A DNA stretch of 64,000 nucleotides from Burkholderia sp. Bp8963 (GTDB lineage Bacteria > Pseudomonadota > Gammaproteobacteria > Burkholderiales > Burkholderiaceae), in NCBI RefSeq assembly GCF_003854275.1, contig NZ_QTQP01000035.1, forward strand, positions 1 to 64,000, read 5' to 3'. Of this stretch, positions 1-7,482 are shown piece after piece; within the stretch, counting starts at the first letter, position 1, and each line of letters begins with the position of its first letter. The translations under genes were made by a program, and so were the position numbers. The notes under the pieces were generated by a model. That model made no database searches. It was not told the DNA's origin and saw only the letters and a list, made by a program, of their open reading frames with translations.

Positions 1-521
1 TTCCGTCGTCTTCGCATTCGCTTTGAACGTCGGGCCGACATTCACGAAGCATTTCTCAAACTCGGTTGCTGCCTCGTCTGCTGGAACATCTTCAGACGGA
101 CGGAGCAGCCTTTTTGAATCCGTCTCTTACGCCCCGAAAGCACTTGTCATGGTCTTGTCGGCGAATTTTCTCAAAGTCCGGTTGTGCGAATTTAGCGGAC
201 TAAACCTACGTTCGCGTAAAAGCCGGTCGATCCGGTACCGCGAGCCATCATTCGATGCGCTTTGCCAAACGAAGCGGAAGCACTACCATTTGTTCAATCG
301 TGCAACGTGGTCCGCACGCTTGAAAGCTCGTTCGATGATTGGCACTCGGGATGCCATGTGCCGGTCGTTCCAGTGTGACGTTTTCGGTGAAATCAGGGCA
401 TTGACCGAATCATGACCATCGCGAATGTCGTGACACGGTGACGTGGCGCGAAGACGATCATCCGGGCCCGTTGGGCCGGTTATGGCTATGAAGCGAGTTC
501 CCAACACGGGGAGACGGGAGC
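1..521. other. Left-edge stretch without a convincing gene
   Basis: I recognise no protein family on either strand here. Short open frames exist, but they have no ribosome binding site or family motif. Base composition is lower in GC than the right half of the window, which fits an accessory region. Just before the next gene, a purine-rich stretch (GGAGACGGGAGC, about 508-521) is a plausible ribosome binding site for the gene starting at 522. Confidence 0.4.
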
Positions 522-1241
522 ATGCCATCCGTGGAAGACCGCGTCGACCGGATTGAATCCGAACTCGAACGCCTGCAGCCGTCATTGATTCACCGGCTCG
601 AGACACTCGAGGCAAACGCGCAGGCGAGGCCTACGTCCCGCCTGGCGCGGTTCCTCACATGGATGGGGCCTGCGCTTCCCTCTCTCTTCGGCAGCATTGT
701 CTTGGCAGTACTCGGATATTTCATCAAGGATTCCGTGGACCTCGCCTTGCAACGGCAAACCGTCCAGCTCTCGTATGCGAAAGAAATGCAGGCACAACTG
801 GATGTCATGGCTAAGGCGGACGCCGACGTCGATACAAGTGAGCGCGCAGCCGTGTTGCTCTCGTTATATGGCGAGCACGCGATTACGCCTTTGCTGTACG
901 AGATGCGCTACGGAGGCAATCGCGCGTTGGGTGCTGAAGCCGGCTTGCGCGCACTCGCGCTCACCGATGCGCCCAGCGTGTGTCGCGTGCTTCCCAGTGT
1001 GATCGAGAGGCCGACGAAGCAATTCGGATGGGAGGTACATATGCGAGTGATACGCGTACTTGGGGCAGCCTACTGCACCAAGGCGGAGCCGCTGCTTGTC
1101 GAATACCGACGACTTGTGCTCGATGCGCGGCAAGGCAAGTCCGTGGCGTACTTCGACAGGATTGCCGATACGCCGAAGGATGACCAATTTCAGCAACTCT
1201 CCGACACGCTTGATCAGAACATCAAGATACTCTCTCGTTGA
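522..1241 (+). CDS. Hypothetical membrane-anchored protein with helical-repeat-like C-terminus
   Basis: This 239-aa protein belongs to no family I recognise. Residues 1-32 are charged and heptad-like (VDRIESELERL), so a short coiled coil is likely. Residues about 48-70 form one hydrophobic segment that would anchor it in the inner membrane. The remainder is alpha-helical and alanine/leucine rich, with phrases such as AAVLLSLYGEHAITPLLYEM that resemble HEAT or armadillo repeats. It starts with ATG after a purine-rich ribosome binding site. Its TGA stop overlaps the TTG upstream of the next gene, so the three genes 522-3438 look like one operon. Function is unknown; a scaffold or sensor role is only a guess from the architecture. 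Confidence 0.7.
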   Translation: MPSVEDRVDRIESELERLQPSLIHRLETLEANAQARPTSRLARFLTWMGPALPSLFGSIVLAVLGYFIKDSVDLALQRQTVQLSYAKEMQAQLDVMAKADADVDTSERAAVLLSLYGEHAITPLLYEMRYGGNRALGAEAGLRALALTDAPSVCRVLPSVIERPTKQFGWEVHMRVIRVLGAAYCTKAEPLLVEYRRLVLDARQGKSVAYFDRIADTPKDDQFQQLSDTLDQNIKILSR

Positions 1242-1252
1242 GCGAGGTAGCG

Positions 1253-2113
1253 ATGCCTGTTTCTTCATTAATAAAAGGATGGGTCATGGCAACGGCCGTG
1301 ACGGCTATCGCTGTCGCACACGCCAGAATCATCGACTGCAACGAATCGTCGCAGCACGGCCAGCCCACCCAGTACGTGGCGTTCCTGGACGAACCCGAAT
1401 ATACGCCTGCCGCCTTTGCCAGCCGCGACGAGATGCTGCGATTTCTCGCTCGATTGCAGTGGCAGCTTGATCAAGCTCGTGACGAGAAATGGATTCAGTC
1501 GTCGAATGCCGCAGTGCACTTCGCGAACTGCGTCAATCGAACGCCGGCATTCGACGGCCAGGATTTCAACGATCCTCGACTGGTCGAGTCGTTGTACAAC
1601 CAGGGCGTGCTGATCGAGATCTGGGGACGGCTCGATGCGCAAAAACAGGGCGGGCGCAGCGTGAATCAACAGGCCTTGATCAATTTCCTGCTTGTCCCGT
1701 TGCGCTTTGCCACCAACACGGATGCCAGCCTCCCCACAGGTTTCCATCGGATCGCGTATCCCGAACGAAGCAGTTCGCCTACCAACGACTTCGTCCAGTT
1801 GATCGCGCGCAGCACGGACATCGATGCATTCATTGCAGTGTCACTCGGGATCAAGGCGATGCGCGAAAAGAACTACGAGAATGCGCATGCCAATTTGTGT
1901 CAAGCGAACCTGCTCTTGAAGCAGGTTGCCACGCGGCTTCCCAGGGGACAGGAACTGACGAGCATAGATGGCCTGCGATCGTTCGTGAACCTTACCGCAG
2001 GTCGCGCAGTCAGTGCGGCGCAGATGGATCCTGCGCATACGTCGCCTGGCTTGCTCCAACTCCAACTGTACGATGCCAAAGCGCCCTGCGCCGGCACGGG
2101 AGTGCGCCCGTGA
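1253..2113 (+). CDS. Hypothetical exported protein, middle gene of a three-gene operon
   Basis: About 286 aa if started at the ATG at 1253; an in-frame TTG at 1238 overlaps the stop of the preceding gene and could also be used. The N-terminus (SLIKGWVMATAVTAIAVAHA) reads as a signal peptide, predicting a periplasmic or outer location. The mature part has no family I recognise. It contains a helical, aspartate- and glutamine-rich middle and a segment (MREKNYENAHANLCQANLLL) that resembles a single TPR-like helix pair. Two cysteines (in IIDCNE and FANCVN) could form a disulfide. Its TGA overlaps the GTG start of the next gene, indicating translational coupling. Confidence 0.65.
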   Translation: MPVSSLIKGWVMATAVTAIAVAHARIIDCNESSQHGQPTQYVAFLDEPEYTPAAFASRDEMLRFLARLQWQLDQARDEKWIQSSNAAVHFANCVNRTPAFDGQDFNDPRLVESLYNQGVLIEIWGRLDAQKQGGRSVNQQALINFLLVPLRFATNTDASLPTGFHRIAYPERSSSPTNDFVQLIARSTDIDAFIAVSLGIKAMREKNYENAHANLCQANLLLKQVATRLPRGQELTSIDGLRSFVNLTAGRAVSAAQMDPAHTSPGLLQLQLYDAKAPCAGTGVRP

Positions 2114-3438
2114 AGCGACTATCGATGCGTGTTGCGGTCATGGCCGTTTTCCTTAGCTTCGCGTTCGCACTGAACTCACCGGCATGGGCAGTCGAGCAGC
2201 GCCCATGCGACTCGCCCGGCGTATTTGGCGGGGCCGCGGTCAATGTGCTGATCCTCCCGTATCGGGTGGCATTGAAGAGCGAGCATCCGGACGTGACTGC
2301 ATCCGGCTCACGACTTGCCGCGCTGGTCCAATTCGAAGTGCTCTATTCAATACTCAAGTATGGGAGCATCGGCGTCACCACATTGGTGGCCAAGCCCGGG
2401 CGGGATTGCGACGTCGACGACGTCATCGCCAAAGTGACGCATGGCGACGGCCCCGAAATAGTTCGGCCCGGAAACGGTCTCGTGGTCATTTGGGGACGCA
2501 TATACGAGGAAGGAGAGCAGATCTTCGTCCAGAGCTATGTCCGTTTCCTGCGTCGCGGCGCGACAGATATGATCAACGTCACGCTGCGAAGCAAGCAGGA
2601 GCCCCCCCTGCGCCTGAACGGTGCGTTGCCCGTTCAGGCTGTTGCAATGGCTCCGCGACAGGTCACACGCGCCGATCTGTCCGCTATCGAAAGTGCGTTC
2701 CGAAAGAATCTGGCTGTTCGCAAGAACCCGGACGATGCGGTCCCCGGCGAACCCATCCTCGTCGATCCACGCACGCCGTTTGCCTATCAGATCATAGGCA
2801 CGCGATCCGATTGGGTGGAGATCAGCTCGAAGGTTGGTGGACAATCGGGTTGGATACGGGCCCGCAACCGCACCGCGGATTGGTCGCTGCAGCGATTCCT
2901 GCCGGAATTGGGATACTTCGACGCTGTTGTCGGCTATGTGCGCTTGCAAACGCCGGACGGTTCACACGGCCTCAATCATCAACTGGCGACCGACTGGATC
3001 AGCACCGGACTGTCCGAGTATGAACGTGCGGTTGGCGTCGACGGCGCGCCACGTGCGTTCGCGCTTGCACGCGCGTTGAAGGGATTTCTACTTTGGGCGC
3101 AATCAACGTCGCCAGCGCCAACGGCGCCTCAAAAGCGCGCAGCCGCACTCTTTCGGGAAGCTGCGGAACTGGCCCCCGACTTCGGCGGCGCCCGCAACCT
3201 TGCGGCTATTACCGCGCCGGTCGACAGTCAGTTTCGAATCGACGAGTCGGCAACGATCAAGGCGCTCGCCGACGACTTGCTCGAGGCGATTGCCGTCGAA
3301 CCTAATAACACGATGACGTTGAGAAATCTGGAAGCGGTGTACGACTTCGCGTCCGCTGATCCAACGATGAATCCGTATTCGGCTGCAGAAATCGAGAGGC
3401 GCCTCACCATCGTGCGCGCGACGCTTGAGCAAAGATAA
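2110..3438 (+). CDS. Hypothetical exported protein with SH3-like and TPR-like parts
   Basis: About 442 aa from a GTG at 2110 whose last two bases overlap the previous stop (GTGA); an ATG at 2125 is an alternative. The frame stays open far upstream, but that part is antisense-like noise, whereas the chosen start gives a clean signal peptide (MRVAVMAVFLSFAFA). Residues about 200-255 contain a segment ending WVEISSKVGGQSGWIRAR, which has the look of a bacterial SH3 (SH3b) domain. The C-terminal part (FREAAELAPDFGGARNLAAI and NNTMTLRNLEAVYDFA) resembles TPR helices. Taken together it looks like an exported binding protein. The substrate and the pathway shared with the two upstream genes cannot be read from the sequence. 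Confidence 0.65.
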   Translation: MKRLSMRVAVMAVFLSFAFALNSPAWAVEQRPCDSPGVFGGAAVNVLILPYRVALKSEHPDVTASGSRLAALVQFEVLYSILKYGSIGVTTLVAKPGRDCDVDDVIAKVTHGDGPEIVRPGNGLVVIWGRIYEEGEQIFVQSYVRFLRRGATDMINVTLRSKQEPPLRLNGALPVQAVAMAPRQVTRADLSAIESAFRKNLAVRKNPDDAVPGEPILVDPRTPFAYQIIGTRSDWVEISSKVGGQSGWIRARNRTADWSLQRFLPELGYFDAVVGYVRLQTPDGSHGLNHQLATDWISTGLSEYERAVGVDGAPRAFALARALKGFLLWAQSTSPAPTAPQKRAAALFREAAELAPDFGGARNLAAITAPVDSQFRIDESATIKALADDLLEAIAVEPNNTMTLRNLEAVYDFASADPTMNPYSAAEIERRLTIVRATLEQR

Positions 3439-4309
3439 GCCTGATCGCAATCTCGCAAGCATGGCTTTCTGCTGGCCAGCGACAGCAAGGTTGGCTCAAG
3501 CGAGTCTCGCGCCTTGAGTCGCTCGATTCGCAATGGTCCATGTGGGAAACGCAAATCTTGAAGTTCGCCGAAGTAGTTCATACGATTATCTTGCCCGGAC
3601 TTTTAGGGTTCAACCACGACGTGAGATGACCATCGCAATCGGAAAGTAGCCCGCATCTGACGCGGGCAAAATTTTCTGCGATCGGAAATCGACCTGGAAA
3701 GAGAACGAAGTCGCCGCATCCGATCTGGCGCAGCGCAACGGTGCGAACACGCGCCGATACGCCTTTGTCGCATGCAAGTGCCGACTTGTAAACGTCGAAA
3801 CCTTGCACAAGAAGCCGCGTAGGCGCCGCGCGAATTCAGACGATCTAGTCCTCGAAGCGGCGAACATTGCGCAACCTCCAGTGTATTGCATCGACCGCTC
3901 TCACCGTCGACAAACACGGCGGAATACCTGCGCGGGACGCGCTCGGAAAGATTATCGCCGAGACTGTTCCTGCGAGGTTCGCCGCAACCGCTACAGCGAT
4001 TCGTACACAAACGCCGCGATTCAGGTAAATCCCGGGTGGTTTTCCCTACTACAGAAATAGGTTGTCGACCCATTCATTCTTCCATTGTTCGTCTAGATAA
4101 TTCAATGGCGTAAAGAGGGCAAAGCGCTTTCTCGTGAGTCGTCACCGTTGCCGCGAGGGCGGCACCCCTCTGGAGCTCGAAAGTTCGAGAGGGGCGAGGG
4201 GCGGTCGCGGGTTGATAGCGTAGCTCCAAAGCAGTTGCTGTTCTATGTTGCGGTTTCGTACACAGGTTGTCGCCGCTGCATGCGACTTGACATCATTGTC
4301 GTGAAGGAG
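3439..4309. other. 870-bp stretch with no convincing gene
   Basis: Several short open frames occur on both strands, but none has a recognisable domain or a ribosome binding site. A plus-strand frame around 3900-4035 is weakly protein-like and may be a decayed gene, though I cannot name it. Composition is low in GC relative to the right half of the window. The stretch separates the three-gene operon from the lysis cassette. The bases just before 4310 carry the endolysin ribosome binding site. Confidence 0.4.
3649..3675 (+). terminator. Possible rho-independent terminator
   Basis: GCCCGC at 3649-3654 pairs with GCGGGC at 3662-3667 around a seven-base loop, and AAAATTTT follows. The T-run is short and lies 210 bases downstream of the stop at 3438, so this is a modest candidate for the end of the upstream operon. 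Confidence 0.35.
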
Positions 4310-4315
4310 ATGACC

Positions 4316-4810
4316 ATGAGCTTCGGTGTAGCATTTAGCCGACTGATCGGTAACGAGGGAGGCTACTCGTTTAATCCCAATGATCCTGGGGGCGAAACGA
4401 TGTGGGGTGTTACCGCGAGGGTGGCACGCGCCGATGGGTATTCGGGGCCGATGCAGTTGCTACCTAAGGAAAGGGCTTACCGCATCGCTAAGTCAAAGTA
4501 CTGGGATCCGCTTAAACTAGACGAGGTCGATGCGTATAGTTCGCAGGTGGCATTTCAAATTCTCGACGCGAATTTTAATGGAGGACTTGTTGTACTGTGG
4601 ATACAAAAATCATGTAACGGACCGATCGAAATAGACGGGAAATACGGGGACCAGACGTTGAAGGCGATCATAAATACCGACCCTCACGTGTTCATTTTGC
4701 GTTTCCTCGCGTATCGATTGAAGTACCTCAAGGACCTTCACGCATGGCCGACTTTCGGACGCGGATGGGTCGATCGAGTAGCCAACAATCTCCTGCTGGG
4801 AGCAGCGTAA
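4316..4810 (+). CDS. Endolysin, GH108-type N-acetylmuramidase
   Basis: A 164-aa muramidase that would cleave the glycan strands of peptidoglycan. Residues about 12-32 match the glycoside hydrolase family 108 signature: the catalytic glutamate in NEGGYS, followed by NPNDPGGETMWGVT. The C-terminal half (about 95-160) resembles the peptidoglycan-binding module usually fused to GH108, including DGKYGDQTLKAI. Length is normal for phage-type endolysins of this family. AAGGAG at 4304-4309 directly abuts the ATG at 4310, so the ATG at 4316, with normal spacing, is preferred. There is no signal peptide, so release should depend on a holin, and a holin-like gene follows with a one-base stop/start overlap. 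The cassette points convergently at the injection-system operon. Confidence 0.85.
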   Translation: MSFGVAFSRLIGNEGGYSFNPNDPGGETMWGVTARVARADGYSGPMQLLPKERAYRIAKSKYWDPLKLDEVDAYSSQVAFQILDANFNGGLVVLWIQKSCNGPIEIDGKYGDQTLKAIINTDPHVFILRFLAYRLKYLKDLHAWPTFGRGWVDRVANNLLLGAA

Positions 4811-5535
4811 TGGACTGGACGAAAGTTGCCGCTCTGATAAAGGATGATGCACCTTTACTTTCCGGATTGTTGGGAGGATCAGTTGGCCTTGCCGTAACCA
4901 CTGCAGCGAAGCTGATTTCTCACGCCTTGAGTGTACCGGGCGACCCAGATTCGGTATTGACAGCGCTCGGCCAGGTCGGGGGAATGCAAAAAGTCAAAGA
5001 TACGGAATCCAGTCACGGACCCATGCTCGAACAACTGACGCTGTCCGCGGCGCAATCGCAAATGCAACAAGAACTTGAGCTGGCAGGCATTGCCGCCGCT
5101 GATCGGGAGGCGGCGCGGCAAGCGCAAATCGGGTTGAAGGATTGGGTGCCGAAAGCGTTGGCAGTTGGTGTTTCTCTCGCATTTTTTCTAACGATTGCTG
5201 CACTCCTTATTCCTGGAATCTCGAACGGATCCAAAGATAATCAAATGCTCAACGTGGTCGTCGGCGCGTTAGGAACAGCATGGATTACGATCATCGGTTT
5301 CTATTTTGGCACATCGGCTGGCTCTGCACGGAAAACCGAGCTACTGGCTTCTAGCGCGCAAATTCAGAGAGATCGTGGCGTAGCAGCTCGAGGTGAAACG
5401 AAACAGACATCGGAGGGACAGAATGCCTCTCTTTTGACTACTGGATCAGCTGAATCATCAACCGATAACATAACGCACTCGTTGTCAAGCGTCGCTCCCG
5501 GCGGCCAAGGTCAAATATACGACGGAGCATCGTAG
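4810..5535 (+). CDS. Holin-like membrane protein (3TM holin / GTA-holin type)
   Basis: About 241 aa. The start overlaps the endolysin stop by one base (TAATG). Hydrophobic segments are visible near residue 15-40 (LLSGLLGGSVGLAVTTAAKL), about 116-140 (KALAVGVSLAFFLTIAALLI) and about 152-172 (VVVGALGTAWITIIGFYFGT). The segment ADREAARQAQ before the second membrane span and GTSAGSARKTELL after the third are typical of the three-TM holin family found in phages and gene-transfer agents. The last 50 residues are polar and low in complexity (TSEGQNASLLTTGSAESS). With the endolysin it forms a lysis unit. Whether that unit belongs to the neighbouring injection system or is a prophage relic is not decided by sequence, but no phage structural genes accompany it. 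Confidence 0.75.
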   Translation: MDWTKVAALIKDDAPLLSGLLGGSVGLAVTTAAKLISHALSVPGDPDSVLTALGQVGGMQKVKDTESSHGPMLEQLTLSAAQSQMQQELELAGIAAADREAARQAQIGLKDWVPKALAVGVSLAFFLTIAALLIPGISNGSKDNQMLNVVVGALGTAWITIIGFYFGTSAGSARKTELLASSAQIQRDRGVAARGETKQTSEGQNASLLTTGSAESSTDNITHSLSSVAPGGQGQIYDGAS

Positions 5536-5543
5536 CACACGAC

Positions 5544-6908
5544 CTACATCACCTTTCCTTCCTTGACGTACTCGCGCTTGATCGCGGTTTCCAGGCTTTT
5601 CAGATCCACTTGCAGCGACTGGTTTGCCAGCGCGTCGATCGCGCAGAAGTGCGCGACGTTGAGAATGCCGGCGCCGGTCAACTCGTGCCGGGCGGCGACA
5701 TGATGCCAGTCGACATCGTCGGCGATCGCGATCTGCGGGGGGAACGTCTTGCGCCAGATCTCGTAGCGCTCCTCCGGACGCGGCATCGGAAACGGGATGA
5801 TCGCCTGCAGCCGGCGCACGAATGCGTCATCGATATTCCCACGCTGGTTGGATGCGAGGATCACCAGCCCGTTGTAGCTCTCGATCCGCTGAAGCAGATA
5901 CGCGACTTCCTGATTCGCGTATTTGTCGTGCGCGTCGCGGATGTCCGTGCGCTTGGAGAACAGGGCCTCGGCCTCGTCGAAGAACAGGATCCAGTTCTTG
6001 TTCTCCGCCTTGTCGAACAGCCTCGAGAGATTCTTCTCCGTCTCACCGATATATTTGGAGATGACCCGCGACAGGTCGACGCGAAATACGTCCTTGCCGG
6101 TCTGCTTGCCGAGCAGCATCGCGGTGAGCGTCTTGCCGGTGCCGGGCGGGCCGTAGAACAGCGCGCGGTAGCCTGGCTTGATCCGCTTTCTCATGCCCCA
6201 TTCGTTGAGCAGCGTATCGTTGTGCTTGATCCAGTTCTCGATCTCGCAGATCTGGTTCCGCGTCGCAGGATTGAGCACGAGATCGTCCCAGTCCATCGAT
6301 GTCTCGATGTATTCGGCGGGAAAGTCGAGGCTGAAAGCCGGGCGGCCGACTTTGCCGGTGACGATTTCCTCGATGATTTCCGGGTTGATGATCAGGCGGC
6401 CGCTCATAATGGGTTCGCCTTCGCGGACAGGCTCCAGCCACGATATGCGTTTGCGGGCGAACCAGTGATCGCTTGACAGGATGCGCTGGACTTCAAAGCG
6501 CCGCTCGAGATCCTCGCCGGCCAGGATGAATTGCGCTGTTTCGCCAGTCGGCAGAATGCTGCGATGATTGGCGCCCCTGACGCCACCGAACTCCGGAAAA
6601 TCGCCACCATCGGGCAGGTACGCGGAGATGATCTTATCGAATAGAACAGGCTGTACATGCGGCACAAGTGCTAGCATCAACACCGCAAATTCCATCGCCG
6701 ACGGTGATTGCTGTGCGATAAAGCGCGGCAACCAGGACTCGTCATCACAGTAACCAAGCGCCCCTGTCTCAACGCGATCCGCCTTCTCGAAATGCACCTT
6801 CAAACGGCCAGAAACTATACGTTCAAGCCACTCCAGGACCAGATCGAGATTGCCGGCGTTGGAACTCATATTGTCGAAAACTCTCCGTGCATGCGCGTCA
6901 GCATTCAA
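5544..6908 (-). CDS. eCIS AAA+ ATPase (Afp15/Pvc15-like)
   Basis: A 454-aa AAA+ ATPase and the last gene of the injection-system operon. It has Walker A GPPGTGKT at 253-260, Walker B ILFFDEAEALF at about 307-317, a sensor-1 asparagine in LASNQRG (354) and paired arginines (VRRL, 365-366) in the arginine-finger position. The N-terminal 240 residues are a helical domain specific to this subfamily. Such an ATPase is a conserved hallmark of extracellular contractile injection systems of the Afp/PVC type, where it is thought to act in assembly or effector loading. Its ATG overlaps the stop of the upstream gene as ATGA, so translation is coupled. Its own stop lies eight bases from that of the convergent holin gene. 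Confidence 0.93.
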   Translation of the reverse strand: MNADAHARRVFDNMSSNAGNLDLVLEWLERIVSGRLKVHFEKADRVETGALGYCDDESWLPRFIAQQSPSAMEFAVLMLALVPHVQPVLFDKIISAYLPDGGDFPEFGGVRGANHRSILPTGETAQFILAGEDLERRFEVQRILSSDHWFARKRISWLEPVREGEPIMSGRLIINPEIIEEIVTGKVGRPAFSLDFPAEYIETSMDWDDLVLNPATRNQICEIENWIKHNDTLLNEWGMRKRIKPGYRALFYGPPGTGKTLTAMLLGKQTGKDVFRVDLSRVISKYIGETEKNLSRLFDKAENKNWILFFDEAEALFSKRTDIRDAHDKYANQEVAYLLQRIESYNGLVILASNQRGNIDDAFVRRLQAIIPFPMPRPEERYEIWRKTFPPQIAIADDVDWHHVAARHELTGAGILNVAHFCAIDALANQSLQVDLKSLETAIKREYVKEGKVM

Positions 6909-7450
6909 CGTGCCTCTGGAGCCCCATTGCCCTCGGAGCTGTTCTCATATGTCATCGCTTCGATCGCGCTGCTACCAGCGAGCGCTGCAGCAATGACAGG
7001 CCGATAGCGAGCCCCGAGATTGAGCACTCGCCCGCTCAGATCGGTCAGTATTTCCTTCAAATTCCCGGCCCCGACAGGGGCGGTGTCACGGAAAACAAGT
7101 GCGCAATCGGAGAAGCTGTATTCCGCACATCCGAAAATCAGACCATCGTTGATGCGGGCACAGAGTTCGAAGATGATGGCCTCGCGATTTGCGGGGATCC
7201 TCTCGCGTCCGACCAAAAGGCAACGGACGAGGGCCCGCTTTGTATCGTAGATCCAAATGATTTGCTCGAAGAACGGATCGTGCCCCAAAGAGACCAGTCC
7301 GACCGACTCGTCGTCGCGATTGAAAGCGTGTAGACGCCAACCCAGCGACGTTACCAACTCGTCCAAAGTGGCGATAACGCTTTCAGGATCAGGGGCAGTT
7401 GCTTCGTCGATGGACCTCATTTTCCTCATCTTCGCTGTTGTCCGTGCCAA
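6905..7450 (-). CDS. Small acidic protein, possibly a YbjN/T3S-chaperone-like cargo chaperone
   Basis: 181 aa, lying between the DUF4157 protein and the ATPase, with its stop overlapping the ATPase start. The fold looks alpha/beta: a long helix near the N-terminus (ESVIATLDELVTSLGW), then strands ending in EQIIWIYDTKRALVRCLLVG and a helix IPANREAIIFELCARINDG. That order recalls the YbjN and type III secretion chaperone superfamily, but this is pattern resemblance, not a confident match. The start could also be one of the downstream methionines (MRKMRS). Its position directly after a candidate effector gene favours a role in binding or loading that effector. It could equally be an immunity protein or a structural accessory. 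Confidence 0.6.
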   Translation of the reverse strand: MARTTAKMRKMRSIDEATAPDPESVIATLDELVTSLGWRLHAFNRDDESVGLVSLGHDPFFEQIIWIYDTKRALVRCLLVGRERIPANREAIIFELCARINDGLIFGCAEYSFSDCALVFRDTAPVGAGNLKEILTDLSGRVLNLGARYRPVIAAALAGSSAIEAMTYENSSEGNGAPEAR

Positions 7451-7482
7451 GGGCCTACTGTGCCAACAGGATAGCCGCTTGC

